From DATKCN01 sp035513175 (GTDB taxonomy: Bacteria > Chloroflexota > Chloroflexia > Thermomicrobiales > CFX8): DNA of 17,810 nucleotides. The translations under genes were made by a program, and so were the position numbers. Under the pieces are notes generated by a model. It did not search any database and was not told the origin of the DNA. It was given only the letters and a program-made list of their open reading frames with translations. Position 1 is the first letter of the stretch. Each line of letters starts with the position of its first letter. The DNA lies in NCBI GenBank assembly GCA_035513175.1, contig DATKCN010000264.1, forward strand, positions 1 to 17,810. Reading direction: 5' to 3'. Shown here in pieces: positions 1 through 6,388 of this stretch.

Positions 1-640
1 CGGCGAGGACGACATCGAGTTCAACAGCGGCACATTCATAGTCAAGGGTGCTCCGGATCAATCGAAGACAATCCAGGAGGTCGCCCTGGCGGCCGCCGTC
101 CCGGCCAACGTGCCGGCCGGCATGGAAGCGTTCCTCGATGAGACGACCTACTATGACCCCCCGAACGCGACTTTCCCGTTCGGCACGCACATCGCGGTCG
201 TGGAGGTCGAACCCAGCTCGGGTGTTGTCGAGGTCGTGCGCTACATTGCCGTCGATGACTTCGGCAACGTCGTCAACCCGCTCGTCGTGGATGGGCAGGT
301 CCTCGGCGGGATCGTACAGGGTATTGGCCAGGCGCTCTATGAGAGCGCCGTGTATGACGAGGATGGCCAGCTGCTTTCGAGCACGCTGATGGAATACGCG
401 ATCCCGCGCGCGAACCAGTTCCCGTCGATCGAGCTGGGTGGCACGGTCACGCCATCGCCGGTCAACGAGCTGGGGGCGAAAGGCGCCGGGGAAGCCGGCA
501 CGATCGCGTCGACGCCGGCGGTCGTCAACGCCGTGATCGACGCACTGTCCCCGTTGGGAATCCGGCACGTCGACATGCCGTTGTCTCCGCCGCGCGTGTG
601 GGCGGCGATGCAGGCAGCGGGCAAACAGGGAGGGAATTAA
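1..640 (+). CDS. Molybdenum hydroxylase large subunit (CoxL/XdhA-like), 3' part only
   Basis: C-terminal part of the molybdopterin-binding catalytic subunit of a xanthine-oxidase-family enzyme (aerobic CO dehydrogenase-like). The frame is open from base 2 and stops at TAA 638-640, so the 5' part lies outside the window. Recognisable family features are the FPFGTHIAVVEV stretch, VDDFGNVVNPLVVDGQVLGG, and the cofactor loop GAKGAGEAGT, whose Glu (codon 491-493) corresponds to the catalytic base of the family. The FAD subunit gene starts 1 nt after the stop, and its ribosome binding site (agggag) lies inside this gene, so the two are translationally linked. The active-site loop that separates form I CO dehydrogenase (AYRCSFR) from form II-like enzymes is upstream of the window, so the substrate cannot be decided. 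The C-terminal part closely resembles that of the second large subunit at 6389-8710. Confidence 0.93.
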   Translation, partial: GEDDIEFNSGTFIVKGAPDQSKTIQEVALAAAVPANVPAGMEAFLDETTYYDPPNATFPFGTHIAVVEVEPSSGVVEVVRYIAVDDFGNVVNPLVVDGQVLGGIVQGIGQALYESAVYDEDGQLLSSTLMEYAIPRANQFPSIELGGTVTPSPVNELGAKGAGEAGTIASTPAVVNAVIDALSPLGIRHVDMPLSPPRVWAAMQAAGKQGGN

Positions 641-641
641 C

Positions 642-1466
642 GTGTACCCACGTGCATTCGAGTACGAGCGGCCCGGCAGCGTCCAGGAAGCGGTCCGCAT
701 CCTCCAGGCAGACCCGGAGGCCAAGATACTCGCCGGCGGGCACTCGCTGTTGCCCGTGATGAAGCTGCGTCTGGCTTCCCCTGGCAAGCTGGTCGACATC
801 TCGCGCATCGCGGCGCTCAAGAATATCTCGATCAACGGCGGGTTGACCCTCGGCGCGGGCGTGACGTACAACGAGCTGTTACAGAACGATCGGGTAAAGA
901 GCGGTTACGCCGCGTTATGTGAGGCAGCGGCGCACGTCGGCGACGTGCAGGTGCGCAATCGCGGCACCGTTGGCGGCGCCGCGGCGCATGCCGACCCGGC
1001 GGCGGACCTGCCGGCTGCATTCCTGGCCTATGGCGCGCAGTTCGTCGCGGTCGGTCCCAACGGCGAGCGCACGATCGCGGCCGATGATTTCTTCGTCGAT
1101 ATCCTCACTACCGCGCTCGAGCCGGACGAGGTGCTTACACAGATTCGTGTCCCGGCAGCGAAGAGCTCTGCGTACGAGAAGTTCGCGCACCCCGCTTCCG
1201 GATACGCCATCGTCGGCGTCGCGGCAGTTGTCGGCAGCTCGGGCGTGCGCGTGGCGGTGACGGGCGCTACATATCTGGCCACGCGGCTGACCGGCGTCGA
1301 GCAGGCGCTATCCTCAGGTTCACTGACAGCGGACGCGATCAACGCCGCCGTCGAGAACATCGGCGATCTCGACTACGCGGGCGATCACTTCGCCTCCTCC
1401 GAGTATCGCGCTCACCTGACCAGGGTGTTCGCCCGCCGCGCGCTGCTGCGGGCCGCGGGCGCGTAG
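642..1466 (+). CDS. coxM: FAD-binding medium subunit of a CO-dehydrogenase-like molybdenum hydroxylase
   Basis: A 274-residue flavoprotein subunit that passes electrons from the Mo centre and [2Fe-2S] clusters to FAD and then to an acceptor. Two FAD-binding signatures of the family are visible at the expected places: AGGHSLLP at residues 31-38 and RNRGTVGG at 105-112, followed by HADPAADLPA at 116-125. Length is normal for CoxM (about 280-290). The start is GTG 642, chosen because agggag (630-635 region) lies just upstream and the N-terminus MYPRAFEYERP is typical. It lies 1 nt behind the large subunit gene, so order here is L-M; the iron-sulfur small subunit is not in the window and may precede the large subunit. 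A 13-bp hairpin follows 16 nt after the stop. The symbol is by family; the substrate may differ from CO. Confidence 0.93.
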   Translation: MYPRAFEYERPGSVQEAVRILQADPEAKILAGGHSLLPVMKLRLASPGKLVDISRIAALKNISINGGLTLGAGVTYNELLQNDRVKSGYAALCEAAAHVGDVQVRNRGTVGGAAAHADPAADLPAAFLAYGAQFVAVGPNGERTIAADDFFVDILTTALEPDEVLTQIRVPAAKSSAYEKFAHPASGYAIVGVAAVVGSSGVRVAVTGATYLATRLTGVEQALSSGSLTADAINAAVENIGDLDYAGDHFASSEYRAHLTRVFARRALLRAAGA

Positions 1467-1482
1467 ATCAGACCGACGTTGC

Positions 1483-1514
1483 GATCCCCTTTGCCGACAT
1501 TGGCAAAGGGGATC
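1483..1514 (+). terminator. Perfect 13-bp hairpin after coxM
   Basis: GATCCCCTTTGCC (1483-1495) pairs perfectly with GGCAAAGGGGATC (1502-1514) around a 6-nt loop. It sits 16 nt beyond the coxM stop. No T-run follows, so it is not a textbook intrinsic terminator; it may end or protect the structural-gene transcript and separate its level from that of the maturation genes downstream. Confidence 0.6.
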
Positions 1515-1584
1515 GTCCATCCCCGGAATACGCCCGGGCACATCCCTATCTGCTCAACGAAAAGTGAGCGCGCGCCGCGCTCTT

Positions 1585-1593
1585 TGATACACT
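1585..1593 (+). promoter_or_regulatory. Candidate extended -10 promoter before the moxR/coxD gene
   Basis: TGATACACT carries a TG-N extension followed by TACACT (1588-1593), close to the sigma-70 consensus TATAAT. No good -35 hexamer is seen about 17 bp upstream, which extended -10 promoters can tolerate. Predicted transcription would begin near 1600, downstream of the 1483-1514 hairpin and 38 nt before the coxD ATG, so it could drive the maturation genes separately. Confidence 0.4.
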
Positions 1594-1614
1594 AAGGTGT
1601 TGCAGTTTGGGATC

Positions 1615-1641
1615 ATGAATGCTCGCTTCCCTCCGGAATGA
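1615..1641 (+). other. Possible 8-codon leader ORF overlapping the coxD start
   Basis: ATG 1615 opens a frame of eight codons (MNARFPPE) that stops at TGA 1639-1641, overlapping the coxD ATG at 1638 in an ATGA arrangement. As coxD has no good Shine-Dalgarno, reinitiation after this leader could start it. This is only an arrangement seen in the sequence; such short frames also occur by chance. Confidence 0.25.
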
Positions 1642-2597
1642 CACCGGCGACGACGCGGGCAGGAAGAGTGAGGAAACGTTCGTTGTCGCAGGTTACACAG
1701 GCGGTTCCGACATTGGAGACCGTCGATGATGTTCAGGAAGCGCTGGGCACACAGCGCTACATCGCCGATTCGAGCCTGGCTACCGCCGTTTATCTCAGCC
1801 TGAAGCTGCCGAAGCCCCTCCTCCTAGAGGGCGAGGCCGGCGTCGGCAAAACCGAGGTCGCCAAAGTGCTCGCGACGTTGCTGCAGACAGACTTGATCCG
1901 CCTGCAATGCTACGAAGGTCTCGACATCTCCCACGCCGTCTACGAGTGGAACTACCCGCGCCAGATGCTCGCGATCCGCGCCGCCGAGGCCAGTCACGAG
2001 AGCCGTGAAGCGGCCATGGAGCAGATTTTCAGCGAGGATTATCTCATCAAGCGCCCGCTCCTGCAGGCCATCGAGCATCGCGGCCGGGCCCCTGTGCTGC
2101 TTATCGACGAGATCGACCGCGCCGACGAGGAGTTCGAGGCCTTCCTGCTCGAGCTGCTCTCCGATTTCCAGGTCACCGTGCCGGAGCTGGGCACTATGAA
2201 GGCAGAGCACCCGCCGGTCGTCATCGTTACCTCGAACCGCACCCGCGAGCTGCACGACGCGCTCAAGCGCCGCTGCCTCTACCACTGGATCGACTACCCG
2301 ACGATCGAGAAGGAGTACCGCATCATCCAGACGAAGGTGCCCGGCGTTAACGACCGGCTGGCGCTGCAGATTGCGCACTTCGTCCACGACCTGCGCGATG
2401 TCGACCTGTACAAGCTGCCGGGGGTCGCAGAGACGCTCGACTGGGCCGCAGCGCTGATGGCGCTCAACCAGCGCGAGCTGTCGTCCGAGGTCGCGTCGTC
2501 GACGCTCGGAGCAATCCTCAAGCATCAGGAGGACATCCAGGTCATTCGCAAGAACAAGCTCGACGACCTGGTTGCAGCGGCCGCGAGCAATGGCTAA
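1638..2597 (+). CDS. coxD: MoxR-family AAA+ ATPase (CoxD-like)
   Basis: A 319-residue MoxR-type AAA+ ATPase. In cox clusters CoxD is the chaperone-like ATPase needed to mature the Mo/Cu active site of CO dehydrogenase, acting with the VWA protein CoxE. Visible motifs are Walker A GEAGVGKT (65-72), Walker B VLLIDEID (153-160), sensor 1 IVTSN (196-200) and the arginine-rich segment DALKRRCLYHWID (about 208-219), all typical of the family. ATG 1638 was chosen as the first start with a full N-terminal region; no clear Shine-Dalgarno precedes it, and GTG 1668 is a possible alternative. The stop overlaps the start of the coxE-like gene by 8 nt, which supports a joint ATPase/VWA module. A tiny leader ORF (1615-1641) overlaps its start. 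Confidence 0.92.
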   Translation: MTPATTRAGRVRKRSLSQVTQAVPTLETVDDVQEALGTQRYIADSSLATAVYLSLKLPKPLLLEGEAGVGKTEVAKVLATLLQTDLIRLQCYEGLDISHAVYEWNYPRQMLAIRAAEASHESREAAMEQIFSEDYLIKRPLLQAIEHRGRAPVLLIDEIDRADEEFEAFLLELLSDFQVTVPELGTMKAEHPPVVIVTSNRTRELHDALKRRCLYHWIDYPTIEKEYRIIQTKVPGVNDRLALQIAHFVHDLRDVDLYKLPGVAETLDWAAALMALNQRELSSEVASSTLGAILKHQEDIQVIRKNKLDDLVAAAASNG

Positions 2598-3888
2598 CAC
2601 GGTCCACGGCGACCACACGCACGTCTACGAGCCGGGGCAGAAGCTGCTGCGGCGCTCGTTGCAGTTCGGTCGCGTGCTGCGCGCGAACGGGATCAAGGTT
2701 ACGTCTTCACAGGTAATGGACTTCGTCCACGCCACCCAGCACATCGGGATCCATAACCGCCGCCGCTTCAAGGAGGCCGCCGAGGCGTGCCTCGTGACGC
2801 GTGGTGAAGACCGCGAGATGTTCGCGCTCATCTTTGATGTGTTCTGGCGCTCGAAGCGCAACGCGCAGGACAGCGACCAGACCCCGGAGTTTGCCGACTC
2901 GTCCGCCGAAGCCATCGAGGGGCTCGACGAGATGGAGGGCGACGAGGGCAGCCAACAGTCACAGTCCGCCGAGGGCATGGAGGGCATGGCGATCGACGAC
3001 GACTCCGACTCCGGCGACACTGGTGACGCCGACGACAGCGAGCTGGAATCGGTCCTTACCTACAGCGGCTCCGAGGCCTTGCGCGCCAAGGACTTCTCCG
3101 AGTACACGCAGGAGGAGCTCGAGCAGGCGCGACTGCTGATGAAGAAGCTCAAATGGGAGATCGGCATGCGCCGATCGCGCAGGAAGATCGCCTCGTCGAA
3201 GGGTCGCTTCATCGACGCGCGCCGCACCATGCGCAAGTCGCTCCAGACCGCCGGGGTGCCATTGCGCATTTCCCAGCGCAAAATCAAGTACAAGCCGCGC
3301 GCGCTGATCGTTATCTGCGACATCTCCGGCTCGATGGACCGCTACTCTCGCCTGCTGCTGCAGTTCATCCACACCATCGAGAATGACATGGCCAAGGTGG
3401 AGGCATTCGTCTTCGGCACACGCCTGACCCGCATTACTCGCGTGCTCAAGAAGCGGCCCATCGATGAAGCCATCACCCGCGTCTCCCGTGAGGTGCAGGA
3501 CTGGGCAGGCGGCACGCGCATCGGCGAATCGATTCAGACCTTCAATCAGGAGTACGCGCGGCGCGTGCTGCGCAACGGCGCGGTCGTGCTGATCATCTCC
3601 GACGGCTGGGATCGCGGCGATCCACAGCTGCTCGGCAGCGAGATGATGCGACTGCAACGTTCCAGCTACCGGTTGATCTGGCTCAACCCGCTGCTCGGCT
3701 CACCCCGCTATCAGCCGCTCACGCGCGGCATGCAGGCGGCCTTGCCGTACATCGACGACTTCCTGCCGGTGCATAATCTCGAAAGTCTGGAGCTGCTCGC
3801 CGACCACCTCTCGTCGCTCGGCGATTACCGCCCGGTCCGCAAGCAAGCCCCGCTGGAGTACATCGCGTCGCGCATGGCCGCGGTCTAG
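2590..3888 (+). CDS. coxE: VWA-domain protein, CoxE-like maturation factor
   Basis: A 432-residue protein of the CoxE family, partner of the MoxR ATPase in maturation of molybdenum hydroxylases. The N-terminal half (about 1-95) is basic and helical, a very acidic low-complexity linker covers about 100-155, and the C-terminal half is a von Willebrand A domain. The metal-ion-dependent adhesion site is intact: DISGS at 244-248, the GGTR threonine at 309 and SDGWD around 337-341. ATG 2590 is preferred over an in-frame TTG at 2572 because it overlaps the coxD stop (8 nt) and gives the usual start; no strong Shine-Dalgarno is seen, consistent with translational coupling. A GNRA-type hairpin follows 14 nt after the stop, then a 228-nt gap to the xdhC pair. 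Confidence 0.92.
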   Translation: MANTVHGDHTHVYEPGQKLLRRSLQFGRVLRANGIKVTSSQVMDFVHATQHIGIHNRRRFKEAAEACLVTRGEDREMFALIFDVFWRSKRNAQDSDQTPEFADSSAEAIEGLDEMEGDEGSQQSQSAEGMEGMAIDDDSDSGDTGDADDSELESVLTYSGSEALRAKDFSEYTQEELEQARLLMKKLKWEIGMRRSRRKIASSKGRFIDARRTMRKSLQTAGVPLRISQRKIKYKPRALIVICDISGSMDRYSRLLLQFIHTIENDMAKVEAFVFGTRLTRITRVLKKRPIDEAITRVSREVQDWAGGTRIGESIQTFNQEYARRVLRNGAVVLIISDGWDRGDPQLLGSEMMRLQRSSYRLIWLNPLLGSPRYQPLTRGMQAALPYIDDFLPVHNLESLELLADHLSSLGDYRPVRKQAPLEYIASRMAAV

Positions 3889-3902
3889 CCGGGAATGACG
3901 CC

Positions 3903-3916
3903 GCGCCGCAAGGCGC
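3903..3916 (+). other. Short hairpin with a GCAA loop after coxE
   Basis: GCGCC (3903-3907) and GGCGC (3912-3916) flank GCAA, a GNRA tetraloop. It lies 14 nt after the coxE stop and is not followed by a T-run, so it is more likely a 3'-end stabiliser or a weak pause site than a terminator. Confidence 0.4.
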
Positions 3917-3945
3917 TTAACATGATGGTGAGCGCAGCGAATCCC

Positions 3946-4095
3946 GCAGGAAAGGGTTTCAAAACCCGTCCACGCTCAAACTCCGGCTCCAACGCATCAC
4001 CCGGCGCGCTGGACGAGCGGGAACGGTAGTTAAGGTTAACGGACGGTCCGAACCGGTCAAGCGCCACGCTCGGGAGGGTTTGAAACCCTCCCTGC
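3946..4095. repeat. 150-bp non-coding stretch bounded by inverted palindromic ends (MITE/REP-like)
   Basis: The left end (3946-3967) reads GCAGGAAAGGGTTTC then AAAACCC; the right end (4076-4095) read on the other strand gives GCAGGGAGGGTTTCAAACCC, an imperfect match, so the ends are inverted repeats of each other. Each end is also a palindrome around GGGTTT/AAACCC; at the right this extends to GGGAGGG (4072-4078) with CCCTCCC (4086-4092). CAGGAAA occurs at 3947-3953 and again at 4096-4102, which could be a target duplication, but its left copy lies within the repeat, so the boundaries are uncertain. No convincing ORF lies inside. It fills the gap between coxE and the xdhC pair and ends just before the latter's ribosome binding site. 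Confidence 0.45.
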
Positions 4096-4103
4096 CAGGA
4101 AAC

Positions 4104-4109
4104 AGGGAG
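4104..4109 (+). promoter_or_regulatory. Ribosome binding site of the XdhC N-domain gene
   Basis: AGGGAG stands 7 nt before ATG 4117 and fixes that start. It lies immediately to the right of the palindromic repeat element. Confidence 0.7.
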
Positions 4110-4116
4110 CAACGAT

Positions 4117-4443
4117 ATGCGCGACATCCTGGAATATATCGATGAGTGGACCGCCGAGGGTGAGTCGATCGCCATCGCGACGGTCGTCGCCGCTTCGGGC
4201 TCAACCCCCCGACCCGTCGGCGCGAAGCTGATCGTCTCCAGGTCCGGCAGAATGCAGGGCTCGGTGAGCGGCGGATGCGTCGAGGGCGCGGTCTTCGAAA
4301 CCGCGATGCAGGTCCTGGAAACCGGCCAGCCGCAGCTTGTCTCCTATGGCATCTCCGACGAGATGGGCTGGGAAGTCGGCCTCTCCTGCGGCGGCGCGAT
4401 TGACGTCTTTATCGAGCCGCTCGCCGCGAGCGCCCAGGGCTGA
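4117..4443 (+). CDS. XdhC/CoxI-family N-terminal domain protein
   Basis: A 108-residue protein made of the XdhC_CoxI N-terminal domain only. XdhC proteins bind the finished molybdenum cofactor, assist its sulfuration and insert it into xanthine-oxidase-family enzymes. Family motifs are GSTPRPVGAKLIVS, GSVSGGCVEGAV and GLSCGGAIDVFIEPL near the C-terminus, with both conserved cysteines present. The start ATG 4117 has a good AGGGAG 7 nt upstream. The normal second half, a Rossmann domain, is encoded by the next ORF in the same reading frame, separated only by TGA 4441-4443 and one further codon (4444-4446). Either this is a natural two-gene form, which is known in cox clusters, or a full-length gene interrupted by one stop codon. 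Confidence 0.88.
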   Translation: MRDILEYIDEWTAEGESIAIATVVAASGSTPRPVGAKLIVSRSGRMQGSVSGGCVEGAVFETAMQVLETGQPQLVSYGISDEMGWEVGLSCGGAIDVFIEPLAASAQG

Positions 4444-4446
4444 TCG

Positions 4447-5208
4447 ATGCGGACCGAGCACTATGAAGCGCTGCGCGACGCCATCAACGCCGAAGTTCCC
4501 GCCGCGACCGCTCGCGTCGTCGCTGGACCCGGAGCCGGCGCCGACATGGTCCTGATCCATCCTGGCACGCTGCTCGGCTCGCTCGGCGATCCCGAGGCAG
4601 ACGCGCGGGCGCGAGATCGGCTCGCCAGCCTGCTGCGCGACGGCGACCCCTGCATTATCGAGCTCGGCGACCGCCGCGTCTTCGTCGAGGCGCACCGCCC
4701 GCCGCCGCACCTCGTCATCATCGGCGCCGTCCATATCGCCATCCCGCTCGTCACGTTCGGCGGCACGCTTGGGTATCGCACCACCGTCATCGACGCCCGC
4801 GCCCAATTCGCCACCGACGAGCGCTTCCCGCACGCGGACCGCCTCATCGAGGCCTGGCCGGACGAGGCGCTGCGCGCGCTGTCGTTGCATCCCGGCGTCG
4901 CCGCCGTCTGCCTGGCCCACGATCCCAAGTTCGAGGACCCCGCCATGGAAGTCCTGCTGCGTAGCGACGTGGGTTACATCGGCGCCGTCGGCAGCCGCGC
5001 CACGAGTGACGAGCGGCACGACAGGCTGAAAGCCGCCGGATTTTCCGAGGAGGAGCTGGCCCGGATCCACGGCCCCGTCGGCCTCAACATCGGTGGCCGG
5101 TCTCCCGAGGAAATCGCGCTCTCGATCATGGCGGAGATCGTCGCGGTGCGCCACGGCCGCGATCCAAAGTCACTGGCAACCGTCGCCTCGGCGAAGTCTG
5201 TCTCGTGA
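4447..5208 (+). CDS. XdhC-family C-terminal Rossmann domain protein (CoxF/CoxI-like)
   Basis: A 253-residue protein carrying the XdhC_C Rossmann domain. Near residue 87 is HLVIIGAVHIAIPLV, the glycine-containing nucleotide-binding strand-turn-helix of the family, followed by TVIDAR. Later motifs are YIGAVGSR and GLNIGGRSPEEIALSIMAEI with the VRHGR end, all typical of XdhC C-termini. The first 80 residues are a linker-like region that in full-length XdhC joins the two domains. ATG 4447 begins 3 nt after the stop of the N-domain gene and in the same frame; AGGG at 4436-4439 could serve as its ribosome binding site. Together the two halves span about 364 codons, the size of a complete XdhC. The stop overlaps the GTG start of the next gene (GTGA), indicating coupled translation with the MocA-Nudix gene. 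Confidence 0.88.
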   Translation: MRTEHYEALRDAINAEVPAATARVVAGPGAGADMVLIHPGTLLGSLGDPEADARARDRLASLLRDGDPCIIELGDRRVFVEAHRPPPHLVIIGAVHIAIPLVTFGGTLGYRTTVIDARAQFATDERFPHADRLIEAWPDEALRALSLHPGVAAVCLAHDPKFEDPAMEVLLRSDVGYIGAVGSRATSDERHDRLKAAGFSEEELARIHGPVGLNIGGRSPEEIALSIMAEIVAVRHGRDPKSLATVASAKSVS

Positions 5209-6296
5209 CCGAGGGCCGGATCGCGGCCATCGTCCTCGCCGCCGGATCATCGACCAGGCTCGGGCGCCCGAAGCAGCTGCTGCGCGTCAGCGGCCGGCCG
5301 CTGCTCGAGCACACGCTCGATGTCGTCCGCGCTTCCTCGCTGAATCCGAGGCTCCTGGTTCTCGGCGCGCATTCCCGCGAGATAGAAGCCGCCGTCAGCA
5401 CCCGATCGTTCGATGTCATCCACAATGACGACTTCGCGTCGGGACAGGCATCCTCGCTCAGAACCGCGATCGAATCACTTCCGGAGGATGTTGCCGGCGC
5501 CGTTGTCCTGCTCGGCGACCAGCCCCTTGTCCCGCCATGGCTGCTGGACAGTCTCGCCGCTCGCTTTGACCCCGCCATCCACGCCGCCGTGCGACCGCGC
5601 TATGCCGGCGGTCCCGGCAATCCCGTGCTGCTCTGTCGACGCCTGTTCCCGGAGCTTGCTGTTCTGACCGGCGATGTCGGCGCCCGCGATGTGCTGCAGC
5701 GGCACGCCGGAGCGATTGCCGAGCTCGACATGACCGCCCGCGTTGCCCCGCGCGACGTGGACACCGAAGACGACTACGCCCAACTGCTGTTGGAGTGGTC
5801 CGCTGCAGGCGCCCCGGACGTTCCCCGCTACTGCCAGCGTTGCGCGACGGAGCTCGTCTTTCGCGAGATCCACCATCGATCCCGCCCAGTCTGCCCAAGC
5901 TGCGGATTCACCTGCTTTTACGACCCGAAGATCGCGGCAGTCGTCGTCGTCGAGATCGACGGCAGGATCGTCCTCCAGCAACGCTCGATCGATCCTGGCC
6001 GCGGCAAGTGGACCTTTCCTGGCGGCTTCGTCGACCGCGGCGAGGCGCTTCCCGAGGCAGCCGCCCGCGAGACGCGCGAGGAGGTCGGGCTCGACGCACA
6101 GGGCTTGACGCTCCTCGGCCTCTATTCGGAGCCAGGCGAGACAGTCGTGCTGGTGGCGTTCCACGCCACCGCAGCGGGTCAGATGCCGTCGATCGGTGAC
6201 GAGAGCGCCGACGTACGCTCCTTCTCCCCGGACGAGCTGCCGGAGCTGGCCTTTCACCGCGACCGGCTGGTGATCGACGACTGGCTCAAGCGTTGA
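5205..6296 (+). CDS. Fusion of MocA-like molybdopterin cytidylyltransferase and zinc-ribbon Nudix hydrolase
   Basis: A 363-residue two-domain protein. Residues 1 to about 197 form a MobA/MocA-type nucleotidyltransferase: LAAGSSTRLGRPKQLL (11-26), GDQPLV (104-109), GGPGNP (135-140) and VDTEDDY (185-191). Such enzymes attach CMP (MocA) or GMP (MobA) to molybdopterin; in a cox/xdhC cluster the cytidylyl form is expected. Residues about 206-363 form a Nudix domain: a zinc ribbon with Cys210, Cys213, Cys230 and Cys233, then a complete Nudix box at 274-296 (GFVDRGE ... RETREEVGL), the latter normally hydrolysing nucleoside diphosphates linked to another moiety. The GTG start overlaps the preceding stop. 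I see no stop or frame change between the domains, so the fusion appears real. What the Nudix part acts on is unknown. Confidence 0.9.
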   Translation: MTEGRIAAIVLAAGSSTRLGRPKQLLRVSGRPLLEHTLDVVRASSLNPRLLVLGAHSREIEAAVSTRSFDVIHNDDFASGQASSLRTAIESLPEDVAGAVVLLGDQPLVPPWLLDSLAARFDPAIHAAVRPRYAGGPGNPVLLCRRLFPELAVLTGDVGARDVLQRHAGAIAELDMTARVAPRDVDTEDDYAQLLLEWSAAGAPDVPRYCQRCATELVFREIHHRSRPVCPSCGFTCFYDPKIAAVVVVEIDGRIVLQQRSIDPGRGKWTFPGGFVDRGEALPEAAARETREEVGLDAQGLTLLGLYSEPGETVVLVAFHATAAGQMPSIGDESADVRSFSPDELPELAFHRDRLVIDDWLKR

Positions 6297-6377
6297 CCGG
6301 GGCCACGACGTTGGCGACACTCTACCGGCGCGGGCCGCGCGATACGTGGTGGCGCTAACGGCGCCGATCAGCACGAC

Positions 6378-6384
6378 AGGGGGA
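6378..6384 (+). promoter_or_regulatory. Ribosome binding site of the second coxL-like gene
   Basis: AGGGGGA lies 4 nt before GTG 6389 and supports that codon as the start. The 92-nt gap before this gene (6297-6388) is GC-rich and shows no convincing sigma-70 promoter. Confidence 0.65.
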
Positions 6385-6388
6385 ATAA

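Noticed and set aside
1824..2618. 264-codon open frame on the minus strand
   Set aside because: Antisense to the MoxR ATPase gene, which has intact Walker motifs.
3889..4116. Riboswitch (for example a molybdenum cofactor element) in the coxE-xdhC gap
   Set aside because: The visible structure is explained by inverted palindromic repeats; the conserved features of a Moco RNA motif were not recognised.
4441..4443. TGA between the XdhC halves as a selenocysteine codon
   Set aside because: It lies in the linker between the two domains, not at a redox-active site, and I saw no convincing selenocysteine insertion hairpin directly after it.
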